64,000 nucleotides of DNA from Clostridium_H sp047777555 (GTDB lineage Bacteria > Bacillota > Clostridia > Clostridiales > Clostridiaceae), in assembly GCF_047777555.1 (NCBI RefSeq), contig NZ_JBKEEV010000003.1, forward strand, positions 248,001 to 312,000, given 5' to 3'. Below, one piece after another: positions 15,562-24,187 of this stretch. Made by a program: the position numbers and the translations under genes. The notes under the pieces are model-generated. The model was not told the origin of the DNA, ran no database searches, and saw only the letters and a list, made by a program, of their open reading frames with translations. The first letter of the stretch is position 1. Each line of letters starts with the position of its first letter.

Positions 15562-17094
15562 TTATTCCCACTCAATAGTTGCAGGTGGTTTAGAAGTTAT
15601 ATCGTAAACAATTCTGTTTACTCCTTTAACTTCATTAACTATCCTTCTTGAAACCTTATCTAAGACCTCGTAAGGAATTCTAGCCCAGTCAGAAGTCATA
15701 GCGTCAGAGGATGTTACTGCTCTTAATGCTACAGTATGGCAGTAAGTTCTCTCATCTCCCATTACACCTACTGACTGAATGTTAGGTAGACATGCAAAGT
15801 ACTGCCATATCTTACCCTCAAGTCCTGCTTTTGCAATCTCTTCTCTGAATATTGCATCCGCTTCTCTAGTTATAAATAACTTTTCTTCTGTAACTTCTCC
15901 TAGAACTCTTATAGCAAGACCTGGTCCTGGGAAAGGTTGTCTCCATACTAGATGATGTGGAATTCCAAGTTCTTCTCCCACTGCTCTAACTTCATCCTTA
16001 AACAATTCTCTTAAAGGTTCAATTAAAGAGAACTGCATATCTTCTGGAAGTCCTCCAACATTATGATGGCTCTTTATGGTGGCTGATGTATTAGTTCCGC
16101 TTTCAACTACATCTGGATATATAGTACCTTGCACAAGGAAATCTATTTGTCCAAGTTTGTTAGCCTCTTCTTCAAATACTCTTATAAACTCTTCACCGAT
16201 TATTTTTCTCTTTCTCTCTGGATCACTTACTCCTTTAAGTTTTCCTAAAAATCTATCTTGAGCATTGACTCTTATTAAATTCATGTCAAATTGTTTCTTA
16301 AATATTTCTTCTACCTGATCTCCCTCATCTTTTCTAAGAAGACCATGATCAACAAAAACACAAGTTAATTGTTTGCCTACAGCCTTATGAACAAGTACTG
16401 CTGCCACTGAGGAATCTACTCCACCAGATAATGCACAAAGTACTTTTTTATCTCCAACCAATTCTTTGATCTCTCTTACCTTATCTTCTGCAAAAGAAGC
16501 CATAGACCAATCGCCTTTAAGTTTACAGATGTTAAATAAGAAATTAGAAAGCATTTTTTGTCCAAATAGAGTATGCTCTACTTCTGGGTGGAATTGAACT
16601 CCATATATTTTTCTTTCCTTATTTTCCATAGCAGCTACAGGACATTGATCTGTTGTTGCTATTATTTCAAAGCCTTCTGGAATTTGTGATACATAATCCG
16701 TATGGCTCATCCATGATTGGTCAACTTCATCTATGCCTTTGAACAACTCTGATTTATTGTTAATCTTAACTTCAGTTTTCCCGTATTCTCTAATTTCAGG
16801 GCTTTCAACCTTTCCACCTAATGTGTAAGCAGTTAACTGATGTCCATAGCATATACCAAGGACAGGTATTCCTAATTCAAAGATTTCTCTGTCTACTCTT
16901 GGAGCTCCATCACCATATACACTGTTAGGTCCACCTGTAAAAATTATTCCTTTAGGATTCTTACTTTTTATGTCTTCTACAGAAGTTGTATAAGGAACTA
17001 TTTCGCAGTACACATTGTGTTCCCTAACTCTTCTTGCAATAAGCTGATTATATTGTCCTCCAAAGTCCACCACAAGAACTAACTCATTCTTCAT
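15562..17094 (-). CDS. guaA: GMP synthase (glutamine-hydrolysing)
   Basis: Converts XMP to GMP with glutamine and ATP. It has 510 residues, the normal length. The N-terminal class I amidotransferase has GICYGHQL with nucleophile C82 and the H169/E171 pair in QFHPEVEH. The ATP-pyrophosphatase domain has SGGVDSS at 223-229. The conserved C-terminal dimerisation domain ends PPATIEWE. The start is an ATG behind AAAGGAG. It follows guaB by 88 bp, so both are probably read from the guanine-riboswitch leader upstream. Its 3' end is the inferred attachment site of the element to the left and remains intact. Confidence 0.97.
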   Translation of the reverse strand: MKNELVLVVDFGGQYNQLIARRVREHNVYCEIVPYTTSVEDIKSKNPKGIIFTGGPNSVYGDGAPRVDREIFELGIPVLGICYGHQLTAYTLGGKVESPEIREYGKTEVKINNKSELFKGIDEVDQSWMSHTDYVSQIPEGFEIIATTDQCPVAAMENKERKIYGVQFHPEVEHTLFGQKMLSNFLFNICKLKGDWSMASFAEDKVREIKELVGDKKVLCALSGGVDSSVAAVLVHKAVGKQLTCVFVDHGLLRKDEGDQVEEIFKKQFDMNLIRVNAQDRFLGKLKGVSDPERKRKIIGEEFIRVFEEEANKLGQIDFLVQGTIYPDVVESGTNTSATIKSHHNVGGLPEDMQFSLIEPLRELFKDEVRAVGEELGIPHHLVWRQPFPGPGLAIRVLGEVTEEKLFITREADAIFREEIAKAGLEGKIWQYFACLPNIQSVGVMGDERTYCHTVALRAVTSSDAMTSDWARIPYEVLDKVSRRIVNEVKGVNRIVYDITSKPPATIEWE

Positions 17095-17182
17095 AAGGTC
17101 TATCTCCTTTGTTTTTTATTTTTACCTATTTTTAAAACTACTAAAATTAAGTTTCTATTAAAGCATAATTGTAAATTTTATA

Positions 17183-18637
17183 TTATAGCTGTGTACTATA
17201 GTTTGGTGCTTCTTTAGTTATTGATATATCATGAGGATGACTTTCTCTAAGTCCTGCTGAAGTTTGTACTACAAATCTAGCATTCTTAAATAAGTCCTCT
17301 AATGTAGGTGCGCCTAAATAACCCATTCCTGAACGTATTCCTCCAATAAGTTGATATATAGTATCTGAAACAAGACCTTTATATGGAACTCTTCCTTCTA
17401 CACCTTCTGGAACTAACTTTTTAGCATCTTCTTGGAAATATCTATCCTTACTTCCACATGCCATAGCACTTAAAGAACCCATTCCTCTATATACCTTGTA
17501 ACTTCTTCCTTGGAATATCTCTACATCTCCTGGTGCTTCTTCACATCCTGCAAGCATTGATCCCATCATAACCGCCTTAGCTCCTGCAGCTAAAGCTTTA
17601 ACAATATCTCCTGAGTACTTAATTCCTCCATCTGCAACAACAGGAATTCCATATTTGTTTGCTTCCTCCACGCAGTCCATAACAGCAGTAAGTTGAGGCA
17701 CTCCAACACCAGCAACTACTCTTGTAGTGCATATTGAACCTGGTCCTATACCAACCTTTATGCAATCTGCTCCTGCTTCTATTAAGTCTTTTGCAGCTTC
17801 TGCTGTAGCCACATTTCCTGCTATAACCTGAAGTTCTGGATACTTTTCTTTGATTTGTTTTACTGCAAGCAATACTCCTTTTGAATGTCCATGAGCAGTA
17901 TCTACTGTAATAACATCAACCTTAGCTTGTACTAAAGCATCTACTCTATCCATCATATCTTTAGTAACACCTACTGCAGCACCGCATAATAATCTTCCTC
18001 TTTCATCCTTTGCTGCATTTGGAAATTGTCTTACTTTCTCAATATCCTTTATTGTTATAAGACCTTTTAGATTATTTTCTTCATCTACTAAAGGCAATTT
18101 TTCTATTTTATGCTTTTTTAATATTTCCTTAGCTTCTTCAACTGTAGTATTTTCTGGAGCAGTAATTAAATTTTCACTAGTCATTATGTTCTTTATAGGC
18201 TGGCTATAATTAGTTTCAAAAGCTATGTCTCTATTTGTAATAATTCCTACAAGTTTTCCTCCTACTGTTATAGGAATTCCAGATATTCTGTACTTAGCCA
18301 TTAGACTTAGAGCTTCTTCCACAGTGTTATCTGGTGATAAGTGAAATGGATCTGTTATTACGCCATTTTCCTGTCTTTTAACCTTGTCTACTTCAATAGC
18401 TTGTTTTTCTATGCTCATGTTTTTATGGATTATACCTATTCCACCTTCTCTTGCTATAGCTATTGCCATTTTAGATTCAGTAACCGTATCCATTCCTGCA
18501 CTCATTATAGGAATATTCAACTTTATTTTTTTAGTTAAATTAGTTTTTAGAGTAACATCCTTTGGCAAAACCTCTGATTTGTTTGGTACTAACAATACAT
18601 CATCAAATGTATAAGCTTGTTTTAATATAATTGCCAC
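17183..18637 (-). CDS. guaB: IMP dehydrogenase
   Basis: Oxidises IMP to XMP with NAD+, the rate-limiting step to guanine nucleotides. 484 residues from the GTG at 18637, which gives the usual MAIILKQAYTFDDVLLVP opening; an in-frame TTG at 18646 lies too close to AAGGGAAG. Two CBS domains (about 95-205) interrupt the TIM barrel. The catalytic Cys loop is GIGPGSICTTR and the flap MACGSKDRYFQ. First gene of the guaB-guaA pair, under a guanine riboswitch. Confidence 0.96.
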   Translation of the reverse strand: MAIILKQAYTFDDVLLVPNKSEVLPKDVTLKTNLTKKIKLNIPIMSAGMDTVTESKMAIAIAREGGIGIIHKNMSIEKQAIEVDKVKRQENGVITDPFHLSPDNTVEEALSLMAKYRISGIPITVGGKLVGIITNRDIAFETNYSQPIKNIMTSENLITAPENTTVEEAKEILKKHKIEKLPLVDEENNLKGLITIKDIEKVRQFPNAAKDERGRLLCGAAVGVTKDMMDRVDALVQAKVDVITVDTAHGHSKGVLLAVKQIKEKYPELQVIAGNVATAEAAKDLIEAGADCIKVGIGPGSICTTRVVAGVGVPQLTAVMDCVEEANKYGIPVVADGGIKYSGDIVKALAAGAKAVMMGSMLAGCEEAPGDVEIFQGRSYKVYRGMGSLSAMACGSKDRYFQEDAKKLVPEGVEGRVPYKGLVSDTIYQLIGGIRSGMGYLGAPTLEDLFKNARFVVQTSAGLRESHPHDISITKEAPNYSTQL

Positions 18638-18753
18638 TATAACCAACTTCCCTTCAAATTATTTGTTTTTTATCACACTTTCGTACAAATTTAAAACATT
18701 TTATTAAAATATTTTCATCATTAAGATTGTCCCATGTTATTGGATAACAAAAA

Positions 18754-18797
18754 ATGCATTAGTCCCACCTCTATATCTAAAAGCAAGACTAATGCAT
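18754..18797 (-). terminator. Riboswitch-linked terminator before guaB
   Basis: On the minus strand ATGCATTAGTC pairs with GACTAATGCAT, followed by TTTTTTG. It sits 29 bp downstream of the guanine aptamer and 117 bp before guaB. This is the expected layout for guanine-induced premature termination. Confidence 0.85.
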
Positions 18798-18825
18798 AAA
18801 AATAAAAATTTCATATGCAATAATC

Positions 18826-18892
18826 CACTAATAGTCGGAAATTTACGGCTTCCGGTAGAGACTCCTTGCCATATTCAAGGGATATATAAGTG
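18826..18892 (-). promoter_or_regulatory. Guanine riboswitch (purine aptamer) of guaBA
   Basis: The minus strand shows the purine aptamer: P1 CACTTATA/TATTAGTG, core ATATGGC, the loop L2 stem, TCTCTACCGG, L3 arm GCCGTAAA, and CCGACTAT. The C in GACTAT is the position-74 base that selects guanine; adenine aptamers have U. High guanine should favour the terminator just downstream and lower guaB and guaA expression. Confidence 0.93.
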
Positions 18893-19092
18893 AATTTATA
18901 ATTTCTATTTAATTTTAAGTTATGTCTATTTTAGTTGAGTTTTTACATTTTGTCAATCGTTTAAAACCGTTTTCTGACAATATTCTTGCAAATTTTTTAT
19001 ATTGTAGATTGATAAAATATTCAAAAATTGTGTTAGTATATTAATTGATGAAATTAATAATACTTATATATTCTTAAAAAGAGGTATGTAGC

Positions 19093-20229
19093 ATGATTTA
19101 TTTTGATAACGCATCAACAAGTTTTCCAAAACCCCCTCAGGTATCTCTTGCTGTATATAATGCCATAAATACCTTGGGTAATCCTTCAAGAGGTTCTTAT
19201 GCATTATCCTTAGATGCTTCAAGAGTTGTATATAATGCCCGTGAGAAAATAGCAAGACTTTTTAATTTATCTAATCCTTTAAATGTTGCCTTTACTTCAA
19301 ATTCTACAGAAAGCCTAAATATAGCCATAAATGGTTCTTTTAGTGCAGGAGAACATATAATAACAACAGAAATGGAACATAACTCTGTGCTTAGGCCTAT
19401 TTATGCCATTGAAAAAAAAGGCGTTGAAGTTTCTATTGCTAAATGTGATAATCTTGGGAATATAGATTATGCTGAAATAGAAGATAAAATAAAATCAAAT
19501 ACTAGAGCTATCATATGCACTCATGCATCAAACTTAACTGGAAATTTAATAGACATAAAAAATATAGGCAGAATTTGCAAAAAACATGGTTTATTATTTA
19601 TCCTAGATGCTTCCCAAACTGCTGGTGTTTTCCATATAGATATGGAAGCAGATAACGTGGATATACTCTGCTTTACTGGTCATAAGTCTCTTTATGGTCC
19701 ACAAGGGACTGGTGGAATATGCATTAAAGATAATATAAATATACGCCCTTTAAAACTTGGTGGAAGTGGAAGCAATTCTTATTCTACATCTCATCCAAAC
19801 ACCATGCCTGACATGCTGGAAGCTGGAACCATTAATAGTCATAGCATTGCTGGACTTTTAGCTGGCATAGAGTTTATTTTTAATACTGGAATTGAAAACA
19901 TAAGAGAACATGAATTGAAGCTAATGTGGCAATTTTATAATGGTGTAAAAGACATTGACGGTGTTAAAGTTTATGGAGATTTCTCAAACTATGTAAGGTC
20001 TCCAATAGTTTCTTTAAATTTAAGGAATTTCGATTCTAATGCTATAAGTGAAGAACTAGCTAACACTTATGATATTGCTGTTAGAGCAGGAGCTCACTGT
20101 GCACCATTAATGCACAAAGCATTAGGTACACAAAATCAAGGTGCTGTTAGGTTTAGTTTTTCTTACTTCAATACAACTGAAGAAGTAAATACTGCTATTA
20201 AAGCCATAGATGAATTATCAAAGCTTTGA
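19093..20229 (+). CDS. Cysteine desulfurase-family PLP enzyme (class V aminotransferase)
   Basis: 378 residues. Family features run in order: YFDNASTSFPKPP at the N-terminus, NSTESLNIAI, the H-bonding THASNLTGN, the PLP-lysine loop FTGHKSLYGPQGTGG, and a C-terminal catalytic-type Cys in RAGAHCAPLMH. It probably removes sulfur (or selenium) from cysteine or selenocysteine. It belongs to the stand-alone desulfurase-like family rather than IscS/NifS with scaffold genes. It converges on DUF3343 and YedF-like genes, which points to sulfur/selenium trafficking. ATG behind AAAGAGG. Confidence 0.85.
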   Translation: MIYFDNASTSFPKPPQVSLAVYNAINTLGNPSRGSYALSLDASRVVYNAREKIARLFNLSNPLNVAFTSNSTESLNIAINGSFSAGEHIITTEMEHNSVLRPIYAIEKKGVEVSIAKCDNLGNIDYAEIEDKIKSNTRAIICTHASNLTGNLIDIKNIGRICKKHGLLFILDASQTAGVFHIDMEADNVDILCFTGHKSLYGPQGTGGICIKDNINIRPLKLGGSGSNSYSTSHPNTMPDMLEAGTINSHSIAGLLAGIEFIFNTGIENIREHELKLMWQFYNGVKDIDGVKVYGDFSNYVRSPIVSLNLRNFDSNAISEELANTYDIAVRAGAHCAPLMHKALGTQNQGAVRFSFSYFNTTEEVNTAIKAIDELSKL

Positions 20230-20252
20230 TATTTATCTATGGCTTATTTTTT
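20201..20252 (+). terminator. Terminator overlapping the end of the desulfurase-like gene
   Basis: Arms AAGCCATAGAT (20201-20211) and ATCTATGGCTT (20235-20245) enclose the perfect palindrome TATCAAAGCTTTGATA and are followed by ATTTTTTT. The left arm lies inside the coding region. Confidence 0.75.
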
Positions 20253-20280
20253 TAATTCTTACATTATTATATAATGTGTA

Positions 20281-20547
20281 TTAAAATATGGTTTTTATCT
20301 CCTTGTTTAATCCTATCTTTTTTATATGATAATATCCTGATGTTTCTATATTATTATCATCTATTATTTTCTTCACCTGCTTCAAATCGCTTAAATCAAA
20401 CCTTATGGAAAGTCCACAACCAGCAGTTATTTCTCTCGGCACAGGTATTATTTTTACATCTAGCTCATGTCTCGTTAATTCTTTTTCTGCTTTGATTGCA
20501 CTATGGGTAGAGGAAAAGGCCACCAAAGCAAATACCTCTTCTTTCAT
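20281..20547 (-). CDS. DUF3343 small protein (putative Se/S carrier)
   Basis: 88 residues. It matches the DUF3343 pattern: VAFSSTHSAIKAEKELT..., IIPVPREITAGCGLSIRF, with the conserved Cys in AGCG. Members are proposed carriers of sulfur or selenium and often neighbour YedF and desulfurase genes, as here. It is 9 bp downstream of the YedF-like gene, so the two are co-transcribed. The carrier role is family-based inference. Confidence 0.75.
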   Translation of the reverse strand: MKEEVFALVAFSSTHSAIKAEKELTRHELDVKIIPVPREITAGCGLSIRFDLSDLKQVKKIIDDNNIETSGYYHIKKIGLNKEIKTIF

Positions 20548-20556
20548 ATGTACTAT

Positions 20557-20907
20557 TTATGGCTTAATAATTTTTTGAAAAGTATTCATTTTTTCAACAA
20601 TGGTGTACATGTTTGTTACCTTTCCCACAGCTAACTCTTCTGTTAAGTTATAGTAGTTTAAGCATGTACCACAAGTTAAAATTTCTACCCCTAGCTCTTC
20701 CAGCTTCTTCAAATCTTCTATAATAGGTGAATCTTTAGCTACTAATTTTGCCCCTCCATTATAAAATATGATAGTTGAAGGTATACTTTCAGCTTCTGTT
20801 AAAGCATAAATGAAATTTTTTATTAAAACTTTTCCAATCTCCTCGTCTCCCTCCCCCATCTTATCAGAGGATATAACCATTAGTGTATTCTCATTAATCT
20901 TTGTCAT
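20557..20907 (-). CDS. YedF-like DsrE-domain sulfurtransferase, short form
   Basis: 116 residues from the ATG at 20907, 10 nt after GGGAG. The DsrE/YedF fold shows as TLMVISSDKMGEGDEEIGKVLIKNFIYAL, then IIFYNGGAKL, and VEILTCGTCLNYYNL with the two conserved Cys. Selenium-linked YedF proteins usually have an additional N-terminal TusA-like domain, and this one lacks it. It is the first gene of a pair with the DUF3343 gene. Confidence 0.75.
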   Translation of the reverse strand: MTKINENTLMVISSDKMGEGDEEIGKVLIKNFIYALTEAESIPSTIIFYNGGAKLVAKDSPIIEDLKKLEELGVEILTCGTCLNYYNLTEELAVGKVTNMYTIVEKMNTFQKIIKP

Positions 20908-21032
20908 GTTTTCATCTCTCCCTTCCATACTAATTATTAGACATTTTCATTTGAAAACCTTCTTTTTTTACATCTGCTTATAACTTATATTATTCATTCA
21001 TAATATAAATTATATTGATATATAAATAAATT

Positions 21033-21065
21033 AAAGGGATTTTTGCCACTGGCAAAAATCCCTTT
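21033..21065 (-). terminator. Terminator after groL
   Basis: 15-bp perfect stem AAAGGGATTTTTGCC/GGCAAAAATCCCTTT with a 3-nt loop, 34 bp past the groL stop. T-rich flanks on both strands suggest it also serves the opposite direction. Confidence 0.85.
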
Positions 21066-21098
21066 CTTGACTTTTTACTTTCAACTTTTCGCTGATTT

Positions 21099-22727
21099 TT
21101 AGTACATTCCGTCCATTCCCATTCCGCCCATTCCTGGTGCTGGTGTTGTGTTCTTTTCTGGAATTTCAGCTACAACACATTCAGTTGTTAGGAATGTTGA
21201 TGCAACTGATGCAGCATTTTGAAGTGCTGATCTTGTAACCTTAGTTGGATCTACTATTCCTGCTTCTGCCATATTTACATATTCTCCGTGTAATGCATCG
21301 AATCCTATTCCTGGTTCACTGTTCATTATCTTTTCTACTATTACAGAACCTTCAAGTCCAGCATTTTGAGCTATTTGTCTTACTGGCTCTTCTAAAGCTC
21401 TCTTTATAATTTCTATACCAACTTTAACGTCTGCAACGTCAGAAGTTAATTTGCTTACTTCTTTTAGAGCATTAATGTATGCAGTTCCACCACCTGCAAC
21501 TATACCTTCTTCTACAGCTGCTCTAGTTGCTGATAATGCATCTTCTATTCTTAACTTTCTTTCTTTTAATTCTGTTTCAGTAGCAGCACCAACTTTGATT
21601 ACTGCAACTCCACCAGCAAGTTTTGCTAATCTTTCTTGAAGTTTTTCCTTATCGAATTCAGAAGTTGTTTCTTCTATTTGTCTCTTAATTTGAGCTACTC
21701 TATCAGAAATTTCTTTCTTGCTTCCTTTTCCATTAACTATTGTAGTATTTTCTTTAGTTACTTTTACGCTTTCAGCAGTTCCAAGCATATCTAAAGTAAC
21801 TTCTTTTAGGTCTCTTCCTAATTCTTCAGATATAACTTCTCCACCTGTTAATATAGCTATATCTTGAAGCATTTCTTTTCTTCTATCACCAAATCCAGGA
21901 GCTTTTACAGCTACGCAGTTGAATGTTCCTCTTAATTTATTAAGTACTAATGTAGCTAATGCCTCTCCTTCTATGTCTTCTGCTATAATCAATAATTTCT
22001 TTCCTTGTTGAACTATTTGTTCAAGAACTGGAAGTAATTCTTGTATGTTAGAAATCTTCTTATCTGTTAAAAGGATATATGGATTATCTAATACAGCTTC
22101 CATCTTTTCTGCATCAGTTACCATATATGGGCTTAAATATCCTCTATCAAATTGCATTCCTTCAACAACGTCAAGTTCAGTTGCCATTGTCTTTGATTCT
22201 TCTACAGTGATAACACCTTCGTTACCTACCTTTTCCATAGCATCAGCTATTAACTTACCGATTTCTTCATCAGCAGCAGAAATAGCAGCAACTTTTGCTA
22301 TATCTTCTTTTCCATTAACTTGCTTTGAACCCTTCTTGATTTCTTCAACAGCAGCGTCAACAGCTTTCTTTATTCCTTGTCTTATAAGCATTGGATTAGC
22401 TCCAGCTGTAACGTTCTTTAATCCTTCTCTTATAATTGCTTGAGCAAGTAATGTAGCAGTTGTTGTTCCATCTCCAGCTACATCGTTTGTCTTTGTAGCA
22501 ACTTCTTTAACAAGTTGAGCTCCCATGTTTTCATATATATCTTCAAGTTCAATCTCTCTTGCTATGCTAACACCATCGTTTGTTATAAGTGGTGTTCCAA
22601 ACTTTTTATCTAAAACAACATTTCTTCCCTTTGGTCCTAATGTAACTTTTACTGCATCAGCTAATTTGTCAACACCTTTTTGCATTGAACGTCTTGCTTC
22701 TTCCCCGAATAAAATGCTCTTAGCCAT
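21099..22727 (-). CDS. groL: Chaperonin GroEL (60 kDa)
   Basis: 542 residues, the usual length, ending in the Gly-Met tail GMGGMGMDGMY. The ATP-binding signature VTLGPKGRNVVLD and GDGTTTATLLAQ, the hinge regions and AAVEEGIVAGGGTAY are all present. It forms the tetradecameric folding chamber with GroES. ATG behind AAGGAGG, 142 bp after groS. Transcribed with groS from the CIRCE-controlled promoter. Confidence 0.98.
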   Translation of the reverse strand: MAKSILFGEEARRSMQKGVDKLADAVKVTLGPKGRNVVLDKKFGTPLITNDGVSIAREIELEDIYENMGAQLVKEVATKTNDVAGDGTTTATLLAQAIIREGLKNVTAGANPMLIRQGIKKAVDAAVEEIKKGSKQVNGKEDIAKVAAISAADEEIGKLIADAMEKVGNEGVITVEESKTMATELDVVEGMQFDRGYLSPYMVTDAEKMEAVLDNPYILLTDKKISNIQELLPVLEQIVQQGKKLLIIAEDIEGEALATLVLNKLRGTFNCVAVKAPGFGDRRKEMLQDIAILTGGEVISEELGRDLKEVTLDMLGTAESVKVTKENTTIVNGKGSKKEISDRVAQIKRQIEETTSEFDKEKLQERLAKLAGGVAVIKVGAATETELKERKLRIEDALSATRAAVEEGIVAGGGTAYINALKEVSKLTSDVADVKVGIEIIKRALEEPVRQIAQNAGLEGSVIVEKIMNSEPGIGFDALHGEYVNMAEAGIVDPTKVTRSALQNAASVASTFLTTECVVAEIPEKNTTPAPGMGGMGMDGMY

Positions 22728-22814
22728 ATTTAAAAACCTCCTTATTTTCGCTGTATCCTAAATTCACAGTTTATATTACTATTCAATAAAACTTTTTATT
22801 TAATCTCTATCTTC

Positions 22815-22865
22815 TAGTCACTAACCACTATTTATACATATGTACCATATAGTGATCAGTAATTA
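22815..22865. repeat. Imperfect palindromic repeat in the groS-groL gap
   Basis: 17-nt arms at 22815-22831 and 22849-22865 match at about 13 positions. The sequence before and through the left arm resembles the palindrome at 63323-63399, suggesting one small dispersed family. Confidence 0.4.
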
Positions 22866-22869
22866 TCAA

Positions 22870-23154
22870 TTATTCAACAATTGCTAATATATCATCTTGT
22901 CTTAGAATAGTGTATTCTTCTCCATCAATTTTAACTTCTGTTCCAGCATATTTTGAGAATAATACCTTATCTCCAACTTTAACTTCCATTCTAACTTCTT
23001 TTCCATTTACTAATCCGCCTGGTCCTACTGCAACTACCTCTGCTTCTTGTGGTTTTTCCTTAGCACTTCCTGGTAGTACTATTCCGCTTTTTGTTGTTTC
23101 CTCTGCTTCTAATCTTTTAATTACTACTCTGTCTCCAAGTGGCTTTATTCTCAT
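22870..23154 (-). CDS. groS: Co-chaperonin GroES (10 kDa)
   Basis: 94 residues. Begins IKPLGDRVVIKRLEAEETTKSGIVLP and contains the mobile loop, the roof VVAVGPGG, GDKVLFSKYAGTEVK and the terminal ILRQDDILAIVE. It forms the heptameric lid for GroEL. ATG behind AAGGAGG. First gene of the heat-shock operon, 58 bp downstream of the CIRCE element. Confidence 0.98.
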   Translation of the reverse strand: MRIKPLGDRVVIKRLEAEETTKSGIVLPGSAKEKPQEAEVVAVGPGGLVNGKEVRMEVKVGDKVLFSKYAGTEVKIDGEEYTILRQDDILAIVE

Positions 23155-23211
23155 ATAAAAACCTCCTTATGTTATTTAATTTATTTTTAATTAAATTAGT
23201 AATCAAGTTTG

Positions 23212-23238
23212 TTAGCACTCATTAATCCTGAGTGCTAA
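23212..23238. promoter_or_regulatory. CIRCE element (HrcA operator)
   Basis: TTAGCACTC-N9-GAGTGCTAA, exact consensus, upstream of groS. HrcA binds it and represses groESL until heat shock. hrcA itself is not in the window. Confidence 0.97.
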
Positions 23239-23248
23239 TACAATTATA

Positions 23249-23277
23249 ATGATAATTTATAGCAAATTTAATATCAA
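23249..23277 (-). promoter_or_regulatory. Candidate promoter of groSL
   Basis: On the minus strand TTGATA (23272-23277), a 17-bp spacer and TATCAT (23249-23254), 11 bp upstream of CIRCE. TATAAT a few bases further downstream is an alternative -10. The rest of 23278-23480 holds nothing else I can support. Confidence 0.5.
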
Positions 23278-23480
23278 ATTCCACTTTTTAACTTATGGCA
23301 AGATTTAATCCAAATGAGCTAAATTACGATTCAATATCATATTAATTCATTATTTTTCTTTTATTTTCTCTGTTTTTTTATTTTATTTTGTATAAAATTC
23401 TTAAAATTTGATTATTTCTTTTAATATTGCCAATAATTAGAAATATGCAATCTTTAATATTAATTTATGGAGTTGATATT

Positions 23481-24164
23481 TTGAAATACGATTTAAAAAA
23501 TAATTTTTATTTGAATATATTTCTTGAGATTTTACTTTCTCTTTCATTGGCTATATTAATCACTATACTAATTGTGAAATTAACCTTAAATCTTAAAATT
23601 ATTTATTATTTAGACATTGTTCATCTAGATATCCCAAAACTATCTAAGCTAGAAATTTCAGAAATAAAATCTAATTACAGCTATGTTATAGAATATATTA
23701 ATAATCCATCTATGGCTGAATTCAGTCTGCCTACTTTACCTTATTCTATAGAAGGAAAAATACATTTTCAAGAAGTAAAAGCTATTTTTATATTTTTAAC
23801 TAATTTGGCATACATCTTATGTTTTACCATATTAGTTCTATTTATTCCTACTTATAAAAATAGAAGATATACTTTTCTAAAACTAACTTCTATATTTTTG
23901 TTAATCTTACCTATAATTTGTTTCATACCATTCTTAATAAACTTTGATAAAAGCTTTACCATATTTCATAAAATACTTTTTAATAATGACTACTGGCTTT
24001 TAGACACAAAAAAGGACCCTATAATTAATATGATGCCTCAAAGCTTTTTCTTTCACTGTGCTATTTTTATAATTTTAATGCTTATACTAAGCAGTATCGC
24101 TTTCTGTGTTATGTATATTAAAAAGAAACCTCATCAATATAAAAAGAACAAAGGAGATGCATAG
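23481..24164 (+). CDS. Hypothetical membrane protein, four predicted segments
   Basis: 227 residues from a TTG at 23481, which has ATGGAG 8 nt upstream; an in-frame ATG at 23427 has no ribosome site. Four hydrophobic segments are visible: about 10-35 (IFLEILLSLSLAILITILIV), 105-125, 140-165 and 190-215, with a Lys-rich C-terminus. The loop between segments 1 and 2 is about 70 residues and polar. No family is recognised. It stands alone and ends at a shared terminator facing the hydrogenase gene. Confidence 0.55.
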   Translation: MKYDLKNNFYLNIFLEILLSLSLAILITILIVKLTLNLKIIYYLDIVHLDIPKLSKLEISEIKSNYSYVIEYINNPSMAEFSLPTLPYSIEGKIHFQEVKAIFIFLTNLAYILCFTILVLFIPTYKNRRYTFLKLTSIFLLILPIICFIPFLINFDKSFTIFHKILFNNDYWLLDTKKDPIINMMPQSFFFHCAIFIILMLILSSIAFCVMYIKKKPHQYKKNKGDA

Positions 24165-24183
24165 TATAAATCATCTCCTTTGT
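24148..24183. terminator. Convergent terminator (membrane protein / hydrogenase)
   Basis: ACAAAGGAGATG pairs with CATCTCCTTTGT, followed by TTTTTT on the plus strand. It overlaps the last bases of the membrane-protein gene. Confidence 0.8.
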
Positions 24184-24187
24184 TTTT

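Noticed and set aside
23427..23480. Upstream ATG for the four-segment membrane protein
   Set aside because: No Shine-Dalgarno sequence precedes it, whereas ATGGAG sits 8 nt before the TTG at 23481.
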